64,000 nucleotides of DNA from Herbidospora galbida (lineage in GTDB: Bacteria > Actinomycetota > Actinomycetes > Streptosporangiales > Streptosporangiaceae): assembly GCF_005233835.1 (NCBI RefSeq), contig NZ_SZQA01000004.1:124001-188000 (forward strand), in the 5' to 3' direction. This document shows, in pieces, positions 57,589-64,000 of this stretch. The position numbers were made by a program, and so were the translations under genes. The notes beneath the pieces were generated by a model. That model saw only the letters and a list, made by a program, of their open reading frames with translations. It made no database searches and was not told the DNA's origin. The first letter of the stretch is position 1. Each line of letters starts with the position of its first letter.

Positions 57589-58268
57589 TAGACGCCCGGG
57601 GCGCTGAGCCGGACGCCGACGCCCCGCACCGTGTGCAGGTAACGGGGACTCGACGCGCTCTCCCCGAGCTTGCGCCGCAGCCACGACAGATGGACGTCGA
57701 TCGTCTGGTCGTCGCCGTAGGACTGCCGCCAGACCTCGGTCAGCAGTTCCTTCCGCGAGACGACCCGGTCGGGCCGCGCCCCCAGGTAGGCCAGCAGGTC
57801 GAACTCCCGGCGGGTCAGCTCCAGCGGCCTCCCGTCGAGCGCCGCCTCGCGCCGGGCGGGGTCGACGGTCAGCCCGCCGATCCGGATCGGCGCCGTCGCC
57901 GGGACGGTCCGGGCCCGCCGCAGCACCGCCTCGATGCGGGCGTTGAGGTGGTCGCCGGAGAACGGCTTGACGAGATAGTCGTCGGCGCCGTCCTGCAGCA
58001 GCCGCACGATCTCGGCCTCGTCGTCCCGCGCCGTGGCGATGATGACCGGCACGTCGGAGATGGCCCGCAGCATCTTCAGCGCCTCGGCCCCGTCGAGGTC
58101 GGGTAACCCCAGGTCGAGCACGACCACGTCGGGCGGGAAGTGCGCGATGTCGCGCAGCGCGTCGAGGGCTCCGCCCGCACTGCGCACGGCGTGGCTGCGG
58201 CCCCCCAGATCGCGGATGATCGCCGACCGGACGAACTCGTCGTCCTCCACCACCAGAACCGTCGCCAT
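57588..58268 (-). CDS. OmpR/PhoB-type response regulator
   Basis: A 226-residue regulator: receiver domain with E8, D9, D10 and phosphoacceptor D52 (VVVLDLGLPDLDG), K in DDYLVKPF, then a winged helix (LTRREFDLLAYLGARPDRVVSRKELL, TIDVHLSWLRRKLGE, HTVRGVGVRL). I chose the ATG at 58266-58268 (MATVLVVEDDE); the open frame extends upstream but only as shadow sequence. It probably controls itself and the divergent Pro-rich protein gene, 53 bp away. Confidence 0.95.
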   Translation of the reverse strand: MATVLVVEDDEFVRSAIIRDLGGRSHAVRSAGGALDALRDIAHFPPDVVVLDLGLPDLDGAEALKMLRAISDVPVIIATARDDEAEIVRLLQDGADDYLVKPFSGDHLNARIEAVLRRARTVPATAPIRIGGLTVDPARREAALDGRPLELTRREFDLLAYLGARPDRVVSRKELLTEVWRQSYGDDQTIDVHLSWLRRKLGESASSPRYLHTVRGVGVRLSAPGV

Positions 58269-58307
58269 GGCCCCACACGTTACGTCACGTATCAATGGTC
58301 TTTCGGG

Positions 58308-58313
58308 GATAAT
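58308..58313 (+). promoter_or_regulatory. Putative -10 box of the Pro-rich protein gene (leaderless start)
   Basis: GATAAT, close to the TATAAT consensus, ends 8 nt before the ATG at 58322, and no Shine-Dalgarno is present. Confidence 0.5.
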
Positions 58314-58321
58314 GCCGCCAT

Positions 58322-58984
58322 ATGCGTGCGATCGGGTACACCGTGGCGTGGTGCGGAGCCACCGCCCTCGCCGTCGGAGTGGCCTGGTTCGGCGTGAGCG
58401 GCGTCCTGCGGACCGCCCTCGGCGACGGGGAACCGCTGACCCCACTGGTGGTCGCGGCCCCGGACCTGGTGCCGGAAGAACCTCCCCCCGCACCGGAGGA
58501 GCCCACCTCGGCCCTGGTCTCTTCGACTCCCGGAAAACCGACTCCCGGGTCGACTTCCGAGCCGACTCCTGGGCCGACTCCTGGGCCGGCTCCTGGGGCG
58601 ACTCCGGGGTCGGCTGCCAGACCGGCTCAGGAGCCGAGTCAGGGGCCGCGGCAGAAGCCGACGGCGAGCAGCCGCCCGACGGCGACGCGAACCCCGAGCA
58701 CCCCGGAACGCCCTCCGGCCCCTCAACGATCTCCCGCCCCTTCCCCCTCCCCGACTCCGGAGGAGAAGCTGCACACCTTCACTCTGAAGGGCGGCCGGGC
58801 GACGGTCGCCGTGGGCGAGACCGACTGCCGGATCGTGTCGGCCACACCGGCGGAGGGCTGGGAACTCAAGACGTGGACCGAGCCCCACTGGCTGCGCATC
58901 ACGTTTCTGAAGGATGGGAAGGAGTCCTCGGCCTTCTGCACGTGGAACGCACTGCCCCCGAGGCTCGACACCTACGAGACGTGA
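58322..58984 (+). CDS. Membrane-anchored Pro/Thr-rich protein
   Basis: A 220-residue protein: an N-terminal membrane anchor or uncleaved signal (about 4-32), a spacer of about 110 residues of Pro, Thr, Ser and Gly with TPGPTPGPAPG-type repeats, then a compact C-terminal domain (FTLKGGRATVAVGETDCRIVSATP to FCTWNALPPRL) with two Cys that may pair. It probably spans the peptidoglycan and displays the C-terminal domain outside. Divergent from the OmpR-type pair, so it may be a target or signal partner of that system. Domain not recognised. Confidence 0.8.
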   Translation: MRAIGYTVAWCGATALAVGVAWFGVSGVLRTALGDGEPLTPLVVAAPDLVPEEPPPAPEEPTSALVSSTPGKPTPGSTSEPTPGPTPGPAPGATPGSAARPAQEPSQGPRQKPTASSRPTATRTPSTPERPPAPQRSPAPSPSPTPEEKLHTFTLKGGRATVAVGETDCRIVSATPAEGWELKTWTEPHWLRITFLKDGKESSAFCTWNALPPRLDTYET

Positions 58985-59236
58985 CACCGGCCGCCCGTCG
59001 AGGTCGCACCTCCCGCAGAGCCTTCCGGTCCACTGCATGAGCAACGCCCCGCCCCTGGAGTCGTCCACAGCCCGCAGAAGCCGCCGGGAAATTGTCCGCC
59101 GCGGCCGAGACGATGGATCCCCGGGCTGGTGGGGCCCTCTCCGTCTGCCTGCTCTTGGCCCGCCTCGCCACCCCCAGACAAAAGGCCTGCCCACCTGCCA
59201 TAAGAACGCTTGCCGGCGGCGTATTGAACAAAGCAT
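58985..59236. other. Gap between convergent genes
   Basis: About 250 bp between the stops of the Pro-rich protein gene and the DUF305 gene. Apart from the DUF305 terminator at its right end I see no gene or RNA. Confidence 0.5.
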
Positions 59237-59262
59237 AAAAAAAGGGGCGGCTCGGCCGCCCC
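59237..59262 (-). terminator. Intrinsic terminator of the DUF305 lipoprotein gene
   Basis: On the minus strand GGGGCGGC pairs with GCCGCCCC around a 3-nt loop, followed by seven T residues. It lies 16 bp after the DUF305 stop. Confidence 0.92.
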
Positions 59263-59277
59263 TTCCCATGTGAAGTG

Positions 59278-59943
59278 CTACTTCAGCGACTTCTGGTACT
59301 TCTGCAGTTCCTTCAGGTGCTTCTGACCCGACTCGATGATCGCGTTGGCCATCTGCACCCCCGGCCCGTACTCACCGCCGGCCGTCTCCTCCTCGGCCAG
59401 GGCCAGGGCCCCCTTCTGGTGCTGGATCATCAACGCCACGAACCGCTCGTCGAAGGCCGCCCCCGCCGAGCCGGCCAGGTCGGCCATGTCCTTGTCCGAG
59501 ATCAGCCCCGGCATCGGCTTCCCGCGCTCAAGGGGTTCCACCCCCCACTCCGCCAGCCACCCCTTCAACGTCTCCACCTCGGGCTCGCGCGCCGCCCGGA
59601 TCTCGGCGGCGAAGTCGCGTACCCACTGGTCTCCGGCGGCGGTCCCGGCCAGGCCGGTCAGGTCGTAGGCCTGCAGGTTGTGGGTGATCAACGTGGCGGC
59701 GAAGGTCTTGTCGGTCTCGTTGGGCCCGGCGTCGGCGACGACCTCGGGTGCCTCGGTGGCCGTCGGCTCCTCGACCGCCTCGGTCGCCTGGGGCTCCTGC
59801 GACGCCGTCACGGTGGGGATGGCGGGAGCGGAGGAAGAGGCGGCCGGGGGCGGCGTGGCGGCAGTGCCGCTCTCGGAGGAGCACCCGGAGATCAAGGCCA
59901 TGGCCGCGAGGGCGGGCACGGCGATCCGGCGGAAGGTCGTCAT
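59278..59943 (-). CDS. DUF305-domain lipoprotein
   Basis: A 221-residue lipoprotein: signal peptide with lipobox LISGC (C21), a Thr/Pro/Ala-rich linker (about 22-75), and a DUF305 domain (DKTFAATLITHNLQAYDL, FVALMIQHQKGALALAEEE) with the His/Met pattern typical of the family, which is often linked to copper handling. No copper genes are nearby. A strong terminator follows. Confidence 0.92.
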   Translation of the reverse strand: MTTFRRIAVPALAAMALISGCSSESGTAATPPPAASSSAPAIPTVTASQEPQATEAVEEPTATEAPEVVADAGPNETDKTFAATLITHNLQAYDLTGLAGTAAGDQWVRDFAAEIRAAREPEVETLKGWLAEWGVEPLERGKPMPGLISDKDMADLAGSAGAAFDERFVALMIQHQKGALALAEEETAGGEYGPGVQMANAIIESGQKHLKELQKYQKSLK

Positions 59944-60148
59944 GGGGCGAGACCCTACCGAAACCCCCATAAGGGAGTGTTCAACTAAAGGGTGGAGGGC
60001 CACACATCGCCCGTATCGTGCCACCCGCAGAACTCTCCTAACTCTTTCGGTCAAACCATGATGCGCTTCCGGAGCACGTGTTCTAGCCTGCGATCATGCG
60101 CAAGTGGACCGAAAATCGATGAAAGGTTTCATCCACTCGAAACCTCTG

Positions 60149-60175
60149 TTGACACGCACGAAACAGTGATACGTT
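60149..60175 (+). promoter_or_regulatory. Putative promoter of the LacI-family regulator gene
   Basis: TTGACA at 60149-60154 matches the -35 consensus; a TACGTT at 60170-60175, after 15 bp, is a possible -10. The palindromic operator begins immediately after, so a bound repressor would cover the transcription start. Confidence 0.5.
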
Positions 60176-60193
60176 CTTGGGAGCGCTCCCAAG
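60176..60193. promoter_or_regulatory. CebR/CelR-type operator upstream of the LacI-family gene
   Basis: A perfect 18-bp palindrome, CTTGGGAGCGCTCCCAAG, containing TGGGAGCGCTCCCA, the box bound by the cellobiose-responsive LacI repressors CebR (Streptomyces) and CelR (Thermobifida). It lies 36 bp before the regulator start, so autoregulation is likely. Two more core copies are at 62948-62978. Confidence 0.9.
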
Positions 60194-60229
60194 CCGCCGC
60201 GTGACACAATTCGGGCCTGAGGAGACCGG

Positions 60230-61234
60230 ATGGCCGATCTTCCCACCCTCGCAGAGGTAGCCGCCGCTGCTGGCGTCTCCCCGGCAACCGCTTCCCGAGT
60301 CCTGACGGGCTCGGTCAGAGTGACAACAAGCACCAGGCGACAGGTCCACGACGCCATGTCGCGCCTGGGGTACGTCCGCCGGAGAGCCCCTCGGGGTTCC
60401 ACCGCGCGCCGTACGGACCAGATCGTCGCCGCAGTGGTCTGCGAACAGACGCCTCGGTTGTTCACCGAGCCGTACTACGCACGACTGCTGTCGGCCGCCG
60501 AAGAGGTCTTCGCCGGCCACGGGGTTCCCCTCGTGGTCATGACGGCCACTCCGGCGACCGCCGCGATCGCCGCTCCGCCGCTGGTGGCGGGGGCAGTCGA
60601 CGGGGTGCTCCTGATCGGGGCGCGGGCCCGCCACCCGCTCGCCGTGACGCTCGCCGCCTCGGGGATCCCGGTCCGCAGTGCCGGGCGTCCACCGGACGGC
60701 GTGGACCTCCCGTACGTCGACATGGACAACCGCGACGGTGGCCGCCAGGCCGCCGAGCACCTACTGCTGGGCAACCGGAGGGTGATCGCCACGATCGCCG
60801 GACCGCCGACTCTCCCGGCGGCCAGGGATCGGCTCGACGGGTTCAGGGAGACCCTCCGCGACGCGGGGGTCACCGACATGCCCGTCGCGTACGGCGACTT
60901 CACCCACGCCTCGGGCGCGCACGCCATGCAATGGCTGCTGCAACGCGCGCCCAGGCTGGACGCGGTGTTCGCCGCGTCCGACGTGATGGCGGCCGGCGCG
61001 ATCCAGGCGCTGCGGCGGGCCGGGCGCAAGGTGCCCGACGACGTCGCGGTGGTCGGGTTCGACGACGCCCCCATAGCCCGGCACACGTCGCCGACGCTCA
61101 CCACGGTCCGCCAGCCCGTAGAGGAACAGGCGGCCCTGGCCGCCCGGATGCTCCTCATGGCCCTCGCCGAAGGCGAGGCGCCCAAGGGGAACCCCGTCCT
61201 GCCCACGGAACTGATCGTCCGTGAATCGACCTGA
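60230..61234 (+). CDS. LacI-family transcriptional regulator (CebR/CelR-like)
   Basis: A 334-residue repressor: DNA-binding helix-turn-helix and hinge helix at the N-terminus (TLAEVAAAAGVSPATASRVLTG), then the periplasmic-binding-protein-like sugar domain (VDMDNRDGGRQAAEHLL, DAVFAASDVMAAGAIQALR, VVGFDDAPIARHTSPTLTTVRQP). GAGGAGA precedes the ATG. The 18-bp palindrome upstream fits autoregulation. The sugar ligand is probably cello-oligosaccharide or another beta-glucoside, but no sugar transporter or glycosidase is nearby. The 3' end overlaps the Ser/Thr kinase start by 14 bp. Confidence 0.94.
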   Translation: MADLPTLAEVAAAAGVSPATASRVLTGSVRVTTSTRRQVHDAMSRLGYVRRRAPRGSTARRTDQIVAAVVCEQTPRLFTEPYYARLLSAAEEVFAGHGVPLVVMTATPATAAIAAPPLVAGAVDGVLLIGARARHPLAVTLAASGIPVRSAGRPPDGVDLPYVDMDNRDGGRQAAEHLLLGNRRVIATIAGPPTLPAARDRLDGFRETLRDAGVTDMPVAYGDFTHASGAHAMQWLLQRAPRLDAVFAASDVMAAGAIQALRRAGRKVPDDVAVVGFDDAPIARHTSPTLTTVRQPVEEQAALAARMLLMALAEGEAPKGNPVLPTELIVREST

Positions 61235-62660
61235 GCTGGCCGAAGGCGATGTCCTCACCCGTCGCTATCTGCTCCAGGAGCGGATAGCGACGGGCGGCAT
61301 GTCGGTCATCTGGAAGGCGTTCGACCAGTCTCTCCAGCGGACCGTCGCCATCAAGCTGCTCGACTCCTCCCTCGACGGCGACAACCCCGGCCGGGAACTC
61401 ATCCGGCGGGAGGCCAGGGCGACGGCCCGGCTGATCCACCCCGACGCCATCGAGGTCTACGACTACGGCGAGACGGTCACCCCCCGGGGACGCCTGGCCG
61501 CCTACGTCGTCATGCGCCTGCTCGAGGGCCGCTCTCTGGCCGACCGCCTGGCCGAGGGCCCGCTCCCCTGGGAGGAGGCCGCCGCCACGGCGGCCCGCCT
61601 GGCCCTGGTGCTCGCCGCCGCCCACGAACGCGGCATCGTGCACCGTGACGTGACGCCGGAGAACGTCCTGCTCACGCCGGAGGGCGCCAAACTGCTCGAC
61701 TTCGGCATCGCCGCGTTCGCCGGCGAGGCCGACGACGAGCTGGTCAAGGACTTCGGCACGCCGCCCTACGTGGCCCCCGAACGCCTGAAGGAGTTACCCG
61801 CCGCACCGGCGGTCGACGTCTACTCCCTGGGCGTCCTCCTGTACGAGATGCTCAAGGGCCGCCCGCCCTATCCCGAGACGACCTGGGAGGGCATCGAACA
61901 GGCCCGCCGCGACGGCCCGCCCCCGGGCCCCGACGGCGTGCCCGGCCTCCCCCACGAGATCGCCGCCCTCTGCCGCCGCTGTCTGTCGCCTGACCCGACA
62001 GAACGCCCCAGCGCCCGCGAGGTCGCCGCCGCCCTGATGCCCGGCGAGGCCGAACGCGAGCCCGGCTGGGTCAAGTGGGGGGCGGCGGTGGCCGGCGTGC
62101 TGGCGCTGGGCGTCCTGCTCGTCCAGCAGCCGGGCACCCCGGCGGGCCTGGCCGCGGACATCACCCTGACCGTGACCCCCACCAGCCAGGCCACCGCCCG
62201 CACCCCGGCCGACCGCAGCGTCGCCGTCCTGGACCCGGCCCCCGAAACGGCCCAGCCCGAAGCGACCGACGCGGGCTCACCCTCCGTCGCGGAAGACGAG
62301 CCGAAACCCCCGCCGAAGAGCCGGCCACCCCGGCCCGTCCCGCGCCCCGGGTCGACGCTGGGCCCCATCCCGCTGGCCAGCCCCGCCCCCGGCGTCCCGT
62401 CGGTGAAGTCGGCGGCGGCGGAGTTCGACCGCCTGGTGGCCGAAGGCGACAAAGCGGGCCACATCGGCCGCGTGGCAGCCGAGGACCTGCGGCTGGAACT
62501 GCGCAACATGATCGCCAACAACGACGCGAACGCGATCGCCAACCTCCGCAGAAAACTCGACGACCGCCTGAGGGAACAGGTCCTCACCCCCGCCTTCAAA
62601 TCCCGCCTCGAAGGGGCCCTCGACCGCCTGTCCGCAGCCTTCGCCGCGAAGGGCACCTGA
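61221..62660 (+). CDS. Membrane Ser/Thr protein kinase
   Basis: A 479-residue protein: kinase domain (about 15-275) with IATGGMSVIWKAF, VAIKLL (K45), HRDVTPEN (141-148), DFG (160-162) and GTPPYVAPERL (179-189); one membrane segment (284-301); a Pro/Thr-rich extracellular spacer; and a C-terminal helical domain (VKSAAAEFDRLVAEGDKAGHIG). HRDVTPEN replaces the usual HRDLKPEN. GTG start, 14 bp inside the LacI gene, so it is in the same CebR-type regulon. TTA codon at 61794-61796. No PASTA repeats. Confidence 0.92.
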   Translation: MNRPELAEGDVLTRRYLLQERIATGGMSVIWKAFDQSLQRTVAIKLLDSSLDGDNPGRELIRREARATARLIHPDAIEVYDYGETVTPRGRLAAYVVMRLLEGRSLADRLAEGPLPWEEAAATAARLALVLAAAHERGIVHRDVTPENVLLTPEGAKLLDFGIAAFAGEADDELVKDFGTPPYVAPERLKELPAAPAVDVYSLGVLLYEMLKGRPPYPETTWEGIEQARRDGPPPGPDGVPGLPHEIAALCRRCLSPDPTERPSAREVAAALMPGEAEREPGWVKWGAAVAGVLALGVLLVQQPGTPAGLAADITLTVTPTSQATARTPADRSVAVLDPAPETAQPEATDAGSPSVAEDEPKPPPKSRPPRPVPRPGSTLGPIPLASPAPGVPSVKSAAAEFDRLVAEGDKAGHIGRVAAEDLRLELRNMIANNDANAIANLRRKLDDRLREQVLTPAFKSRLEGALDRLSAAFAAKGT

Positions 62661-62877
62661 CGGGCCACGCTTGACCGATCCGACCAGCCACCATGGTCTG
62701 CTCCGGGCGCGCCAGGTGGCGTCCATGGGCCGGGCGGTAGTAGCGCGAGGGCATTCATCCGGCCCTTGCGAGGAGCCTGCTCCAAAAAGCTTCAGAATGC
62801 GCGTGCAAGCCCTTCAGGGTCCACTCTGTGGAACGCCCGCTGGCGAACTTCCGACCTGACCCTGCAGAGTAAAGCCA
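62661..62877. other. Gap after the kinase gene
   Basis: About 220 bp with no gene I can support and no clear terminator after the kinase. Confidence 0.4.
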
Positions 62878-62911
62878 GATCGTGCGGGCCCCCGCACGTG
62901 TCCGCACGATC
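62878..62911. promoter_or_regulatory. Perfect 10-bp inverted repeat with an alternative inner stem
   Basis: GATCGTGCGG (62878-62887) is mirrored by CCGCACGATC (62902-62911). The left arm can instead pair with CCCGCACG (62891-62898) around a CC loop. It is either an operator with several CCGCACG half-sites or an RNA switch. It lies 36 bp upstream of the twin CebR-type boxes and about 190 bp before mscL. Confidence 0.5.
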
Positions 62912-62947
62912 CGCGATTATCTCCCCGCAAAACTCGCGATATCCCGT

Positions 62948-62978
62948 GGGAGCGCTCCCGTCAATGGGAGCGCTCCCA
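62948..62978. promoter_or_regulatory. Tandem CebR/CelR-type operators upstream of mscL
   Basis: Two perfect copies of GGGAGCGCTCCC (62948-62959 and 62966-62977), the second within the full 14-bp TGGGAGCGCTCCCA box. Their centres are 18 bp apart, close to two helical turns, which would place two dimers on nearly the same face. The only gene downstream is mscL, 123 bp away. Confidence 0.88.
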
Positions 62979-63086
62979 GAATAAGCACGTGTTTCATGCC
63001 CGTATCGCCTCGGTTGCCGCACCCACCCTTCACCTTCCCGCAAGCCTGCCGAATCTTTCGTCCGGATTCTGCGCCCTCCCATTGGG

Positions 63087-63092
63087 TAGCCT
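63087..63092 (+). promoter_or_regulatory. Putative -10 box of mscL (leaderless start)
   Basis: TAGCCT ends 8 nt before the mscL ATG with no Shine-Dalgarno in between, consistent with a leaderless transcript starting at or next to the ATG. If so, the CebR-type boxes lie about 125 bp upstream of the transcription start, far for simple repression. Confidence 0.4.
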
Positions 63093-63100
63093 GCGGGCCC

Positions 63101-63526
63101 ATGAGCGGATTCAAAAAATTCCTCCTCCGCGGCAACATCGTGGAGCTGGCGGTCGCCGTGGTCATCGGCGCCGCCTTCGGCGGTCTCGTCCAGGCCGTGG
63201 TCGCCGACTTCATCACTCCCCTGGTCAAGGCCATCACGGGCGGCGCCGAGGAGAGCTTCGGCGAGCTCAAGTTCACGATCAACGACAGCGAGTTCGCCTA
63301 CGGCCACTTCCTCAACACCCTGCTGAGCTTCCTGATCATCGCGGGGGTCGTCTACTGGCTGGTGGTCACCCCCATGACCCGGCTGGTCGCCATGTTCGAG
63401 AAGGACAAGGTCGCCACAGAGAAGAAGTGCCCGGAGTGTCTGAGCGACGTACCGATCGAGGCGCGCAGGTGCGCCTTCTGCACAAGTGACCTGACCCCGG
63501 CGGCGGCCGAGCGCCCGCCCGCGTAA
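63101..63526 (+). CDS. mscL: Large-conductance mechanosensitive channel with C-terminal zinc ribbon
   Basis: A 141-residue MscL. First membrane helix NIVELAVAVVIGAAFGGLVQAVV (12-34) with the gate region, a periplasmic loop (45-68), second helix NTLLSFLIIAGVVYWLVV (72-89) and a cytosolic helix. After this come two CxxC pairs (C110-C113, C124-C127), a small zinc-ribbon appended to the channel, which E. coli MscL lacks. It opens on membrane tension to release osmolytes such as trehalose. Preceded by two CebR-type boxes. Confidence 0.95.
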   Translation: MSGFKKFLLRGNIVELAVAVVIGAAFGGLVQAVVADFITPLVKAITGGAEESFGELKFTINDSEFAYGHFLNTLLSFLIIAGVVYWLVVTPMTRLVAMFEKDKVATEKKCPECLSDVPIEARRCAFCTSDLTPAAAERPPA

Positions 63527-63637
63527 GGATTGAGGCATAAGGCGGGCGTAAAAGTTGTAAGCGGCGTGAAAGGCCGCCGCAAGCGGGCTTCCCTAGTGTT
63601 CCGTCTCGTCAAAGACAACTAGGAAGGCACTCTCCCA

Positions 63638-64000
63638 ATGAAGACCGCTCGCCTCATCCTCGTCGCCGGTGCGACCTCCCTTCTGCTGGGTGTCGCCGCG
63701 TGTGGCGCCGGCGCGAACACGACCGAGGTCTGCAACGAGGCCATGAAGGCGTTCACCGACTACAGCACCAAGGTCGGTCAGGCCGCCGGGAACCTCGAAG
63801 GGATCAACTCCGAGACCCAGGCCCTCGCCACCCAGCTGAAGGGTCTGGCCGGCAAGGCCGACGGCGACCTCAAGTCGTCGCTCACCAAGATGGCCGACAC
63901 GTGGGCCACCCTCAAGATCGACCCGGCGAACCCGTCGGCGATCACGGAGTTCGCGACCAAGACCTCCGAGGCGACCCAGGAGCTCGGCCTCGCCTGCGCC
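63638..64000 (+). CDS. Putative lipoprotein (3' end outside window)
   Basis: The ATG at 63638 has AGGAAGG upstream. The visible 121 residues begin with a lipoprotein signal (KTARLILVAGATSLLLGVAAC, lipid Cys at 22), followed by an Ala/Thr/Lys-rich helical domain with Cys at about 32 and near the window edge. No family recognised; the stop codon is beyond the window. The region before it (63540-63600) has a weak GC hairpin. Confidence 0.8.
   Translation, partial: MKTARLILVAGATSLLLGVAACGAGANTTEVCNEAMKAFTDYSTKVGQAAGNLEGINSETQALATQLKGLAGKADGDLKSSLTKMADTWATLKIDPANPSAITEFATKTSEATQELGLACA

Noticed and set aside
53138-58268. Secondary-metabolite gene cluster
   Set aside because: Only regulators and general hydrolases are present; no PKS, NRPS, terpene or RiPP enzymes.
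63540-63600. Terminator after mscL
   Set aside because: GCGGC...GCCGC can pair but there is no T-tract and the stem is short.

Overview
The window is about 70% GC, with short intergenic gaps, start/stop overlaps of the ATGA type, and frequent GTG or TTG starts. It carries actinobacterial families: an extended Rho, SARP-AAA and MerR/LitR-type regulators, PASTA-less Ser/Thr kinases, and a 14-bp CebR/CelR-type operator. This points to a filamentous actinomycete, most likely Streptosporangiaceae or a close relative (inference from gene content; no rRNA is present). No tRNA, rRNA, CRISPR array, transposase or integrase was seen.

Layout. 0-3.2 kb: the tail of a secreted Lys-rich protein, a gene-poor stretch, then a NarL-type two-component pair. 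3.6-8.1 kb (minus): rho, thrB and thrC; rho has a 400-nt leader with a possible pseudoknot, and thrB follows a duplicated thrC tail. 8.3-16.8 kb (plus): a tightly overlapping glycosyltransferase operon (three paralogous GT2 enzymes, a fourth GT2 with a large unknown N-terminus, a membrane/coiled-coil protein and a DUF2079 membrane protein), followed by a phosphoesterase with repeats inserted in its core. 19.2-22.9 kb (minus): a polysaccharide deacetylase and two GT-C membrane enzymes. 23-24.2 kb: an APH-like kinase. 24.1-26.8 kb (minus): lysA-hom. The usual actinobacterial order lysA-hom-thrC-thrB-rho is therefore split by about 16 kb of surface-glycan genes.

26.9-31.1 kb: Ser/Thr kinase, orphan N6-adenine methylase and PP2C phosphatase, with an 89-bp tandem duplication between kinase and methylase. 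31-34.8 kb: a divergent pair of a coiled-coil/CgeB-like glycosyltransferase and an asparagine-synthetase-like enzyme. 35-39.7 kb: treS, ung, a small His-tailed acidic protein, a MOSC protein and a PiT phosphate transporter with a tiny membrane partner. 39.7-43.5 kb: a probable light/DNA-repair module (photolyase, LitR-like MerR, ECF sigma, TudS/YbgA-type DUF523-DUF1722 protein). 43.5-51.4 kb: an alkylsulfatase-like hydrolase facing a glgX-treY-treZ operon. 51.4-58.3 kb: alpha/beta hydrolase, MBL protein, SARP-AAA regulator and an OmpR-type two-component pair. 58.3-64 kb: a Pro-rich anchored protein, a DUF305 lipoprotein, a LacI regulator with a CebR-type box overlapping a Ser/Thr kinase, then two more CebR-type boxes ahead of mscL, and a partial lipoprotein at the edge.

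Together the region combines aspartate-family amino acid synthesis, cell-envelope glycan assembly, glycogen-to-trehalose conversion and osmotic protection, and many signalling genes. The best candidates for new biology are the coiled-coil glycosyltransferase operon inserted in the threonine cluster, the rho leader pseudoknot, the phosphoesterase with a repeat insertion, the kinase-methylase-phosphatase group, and CebR-type boxes in front of mscL.
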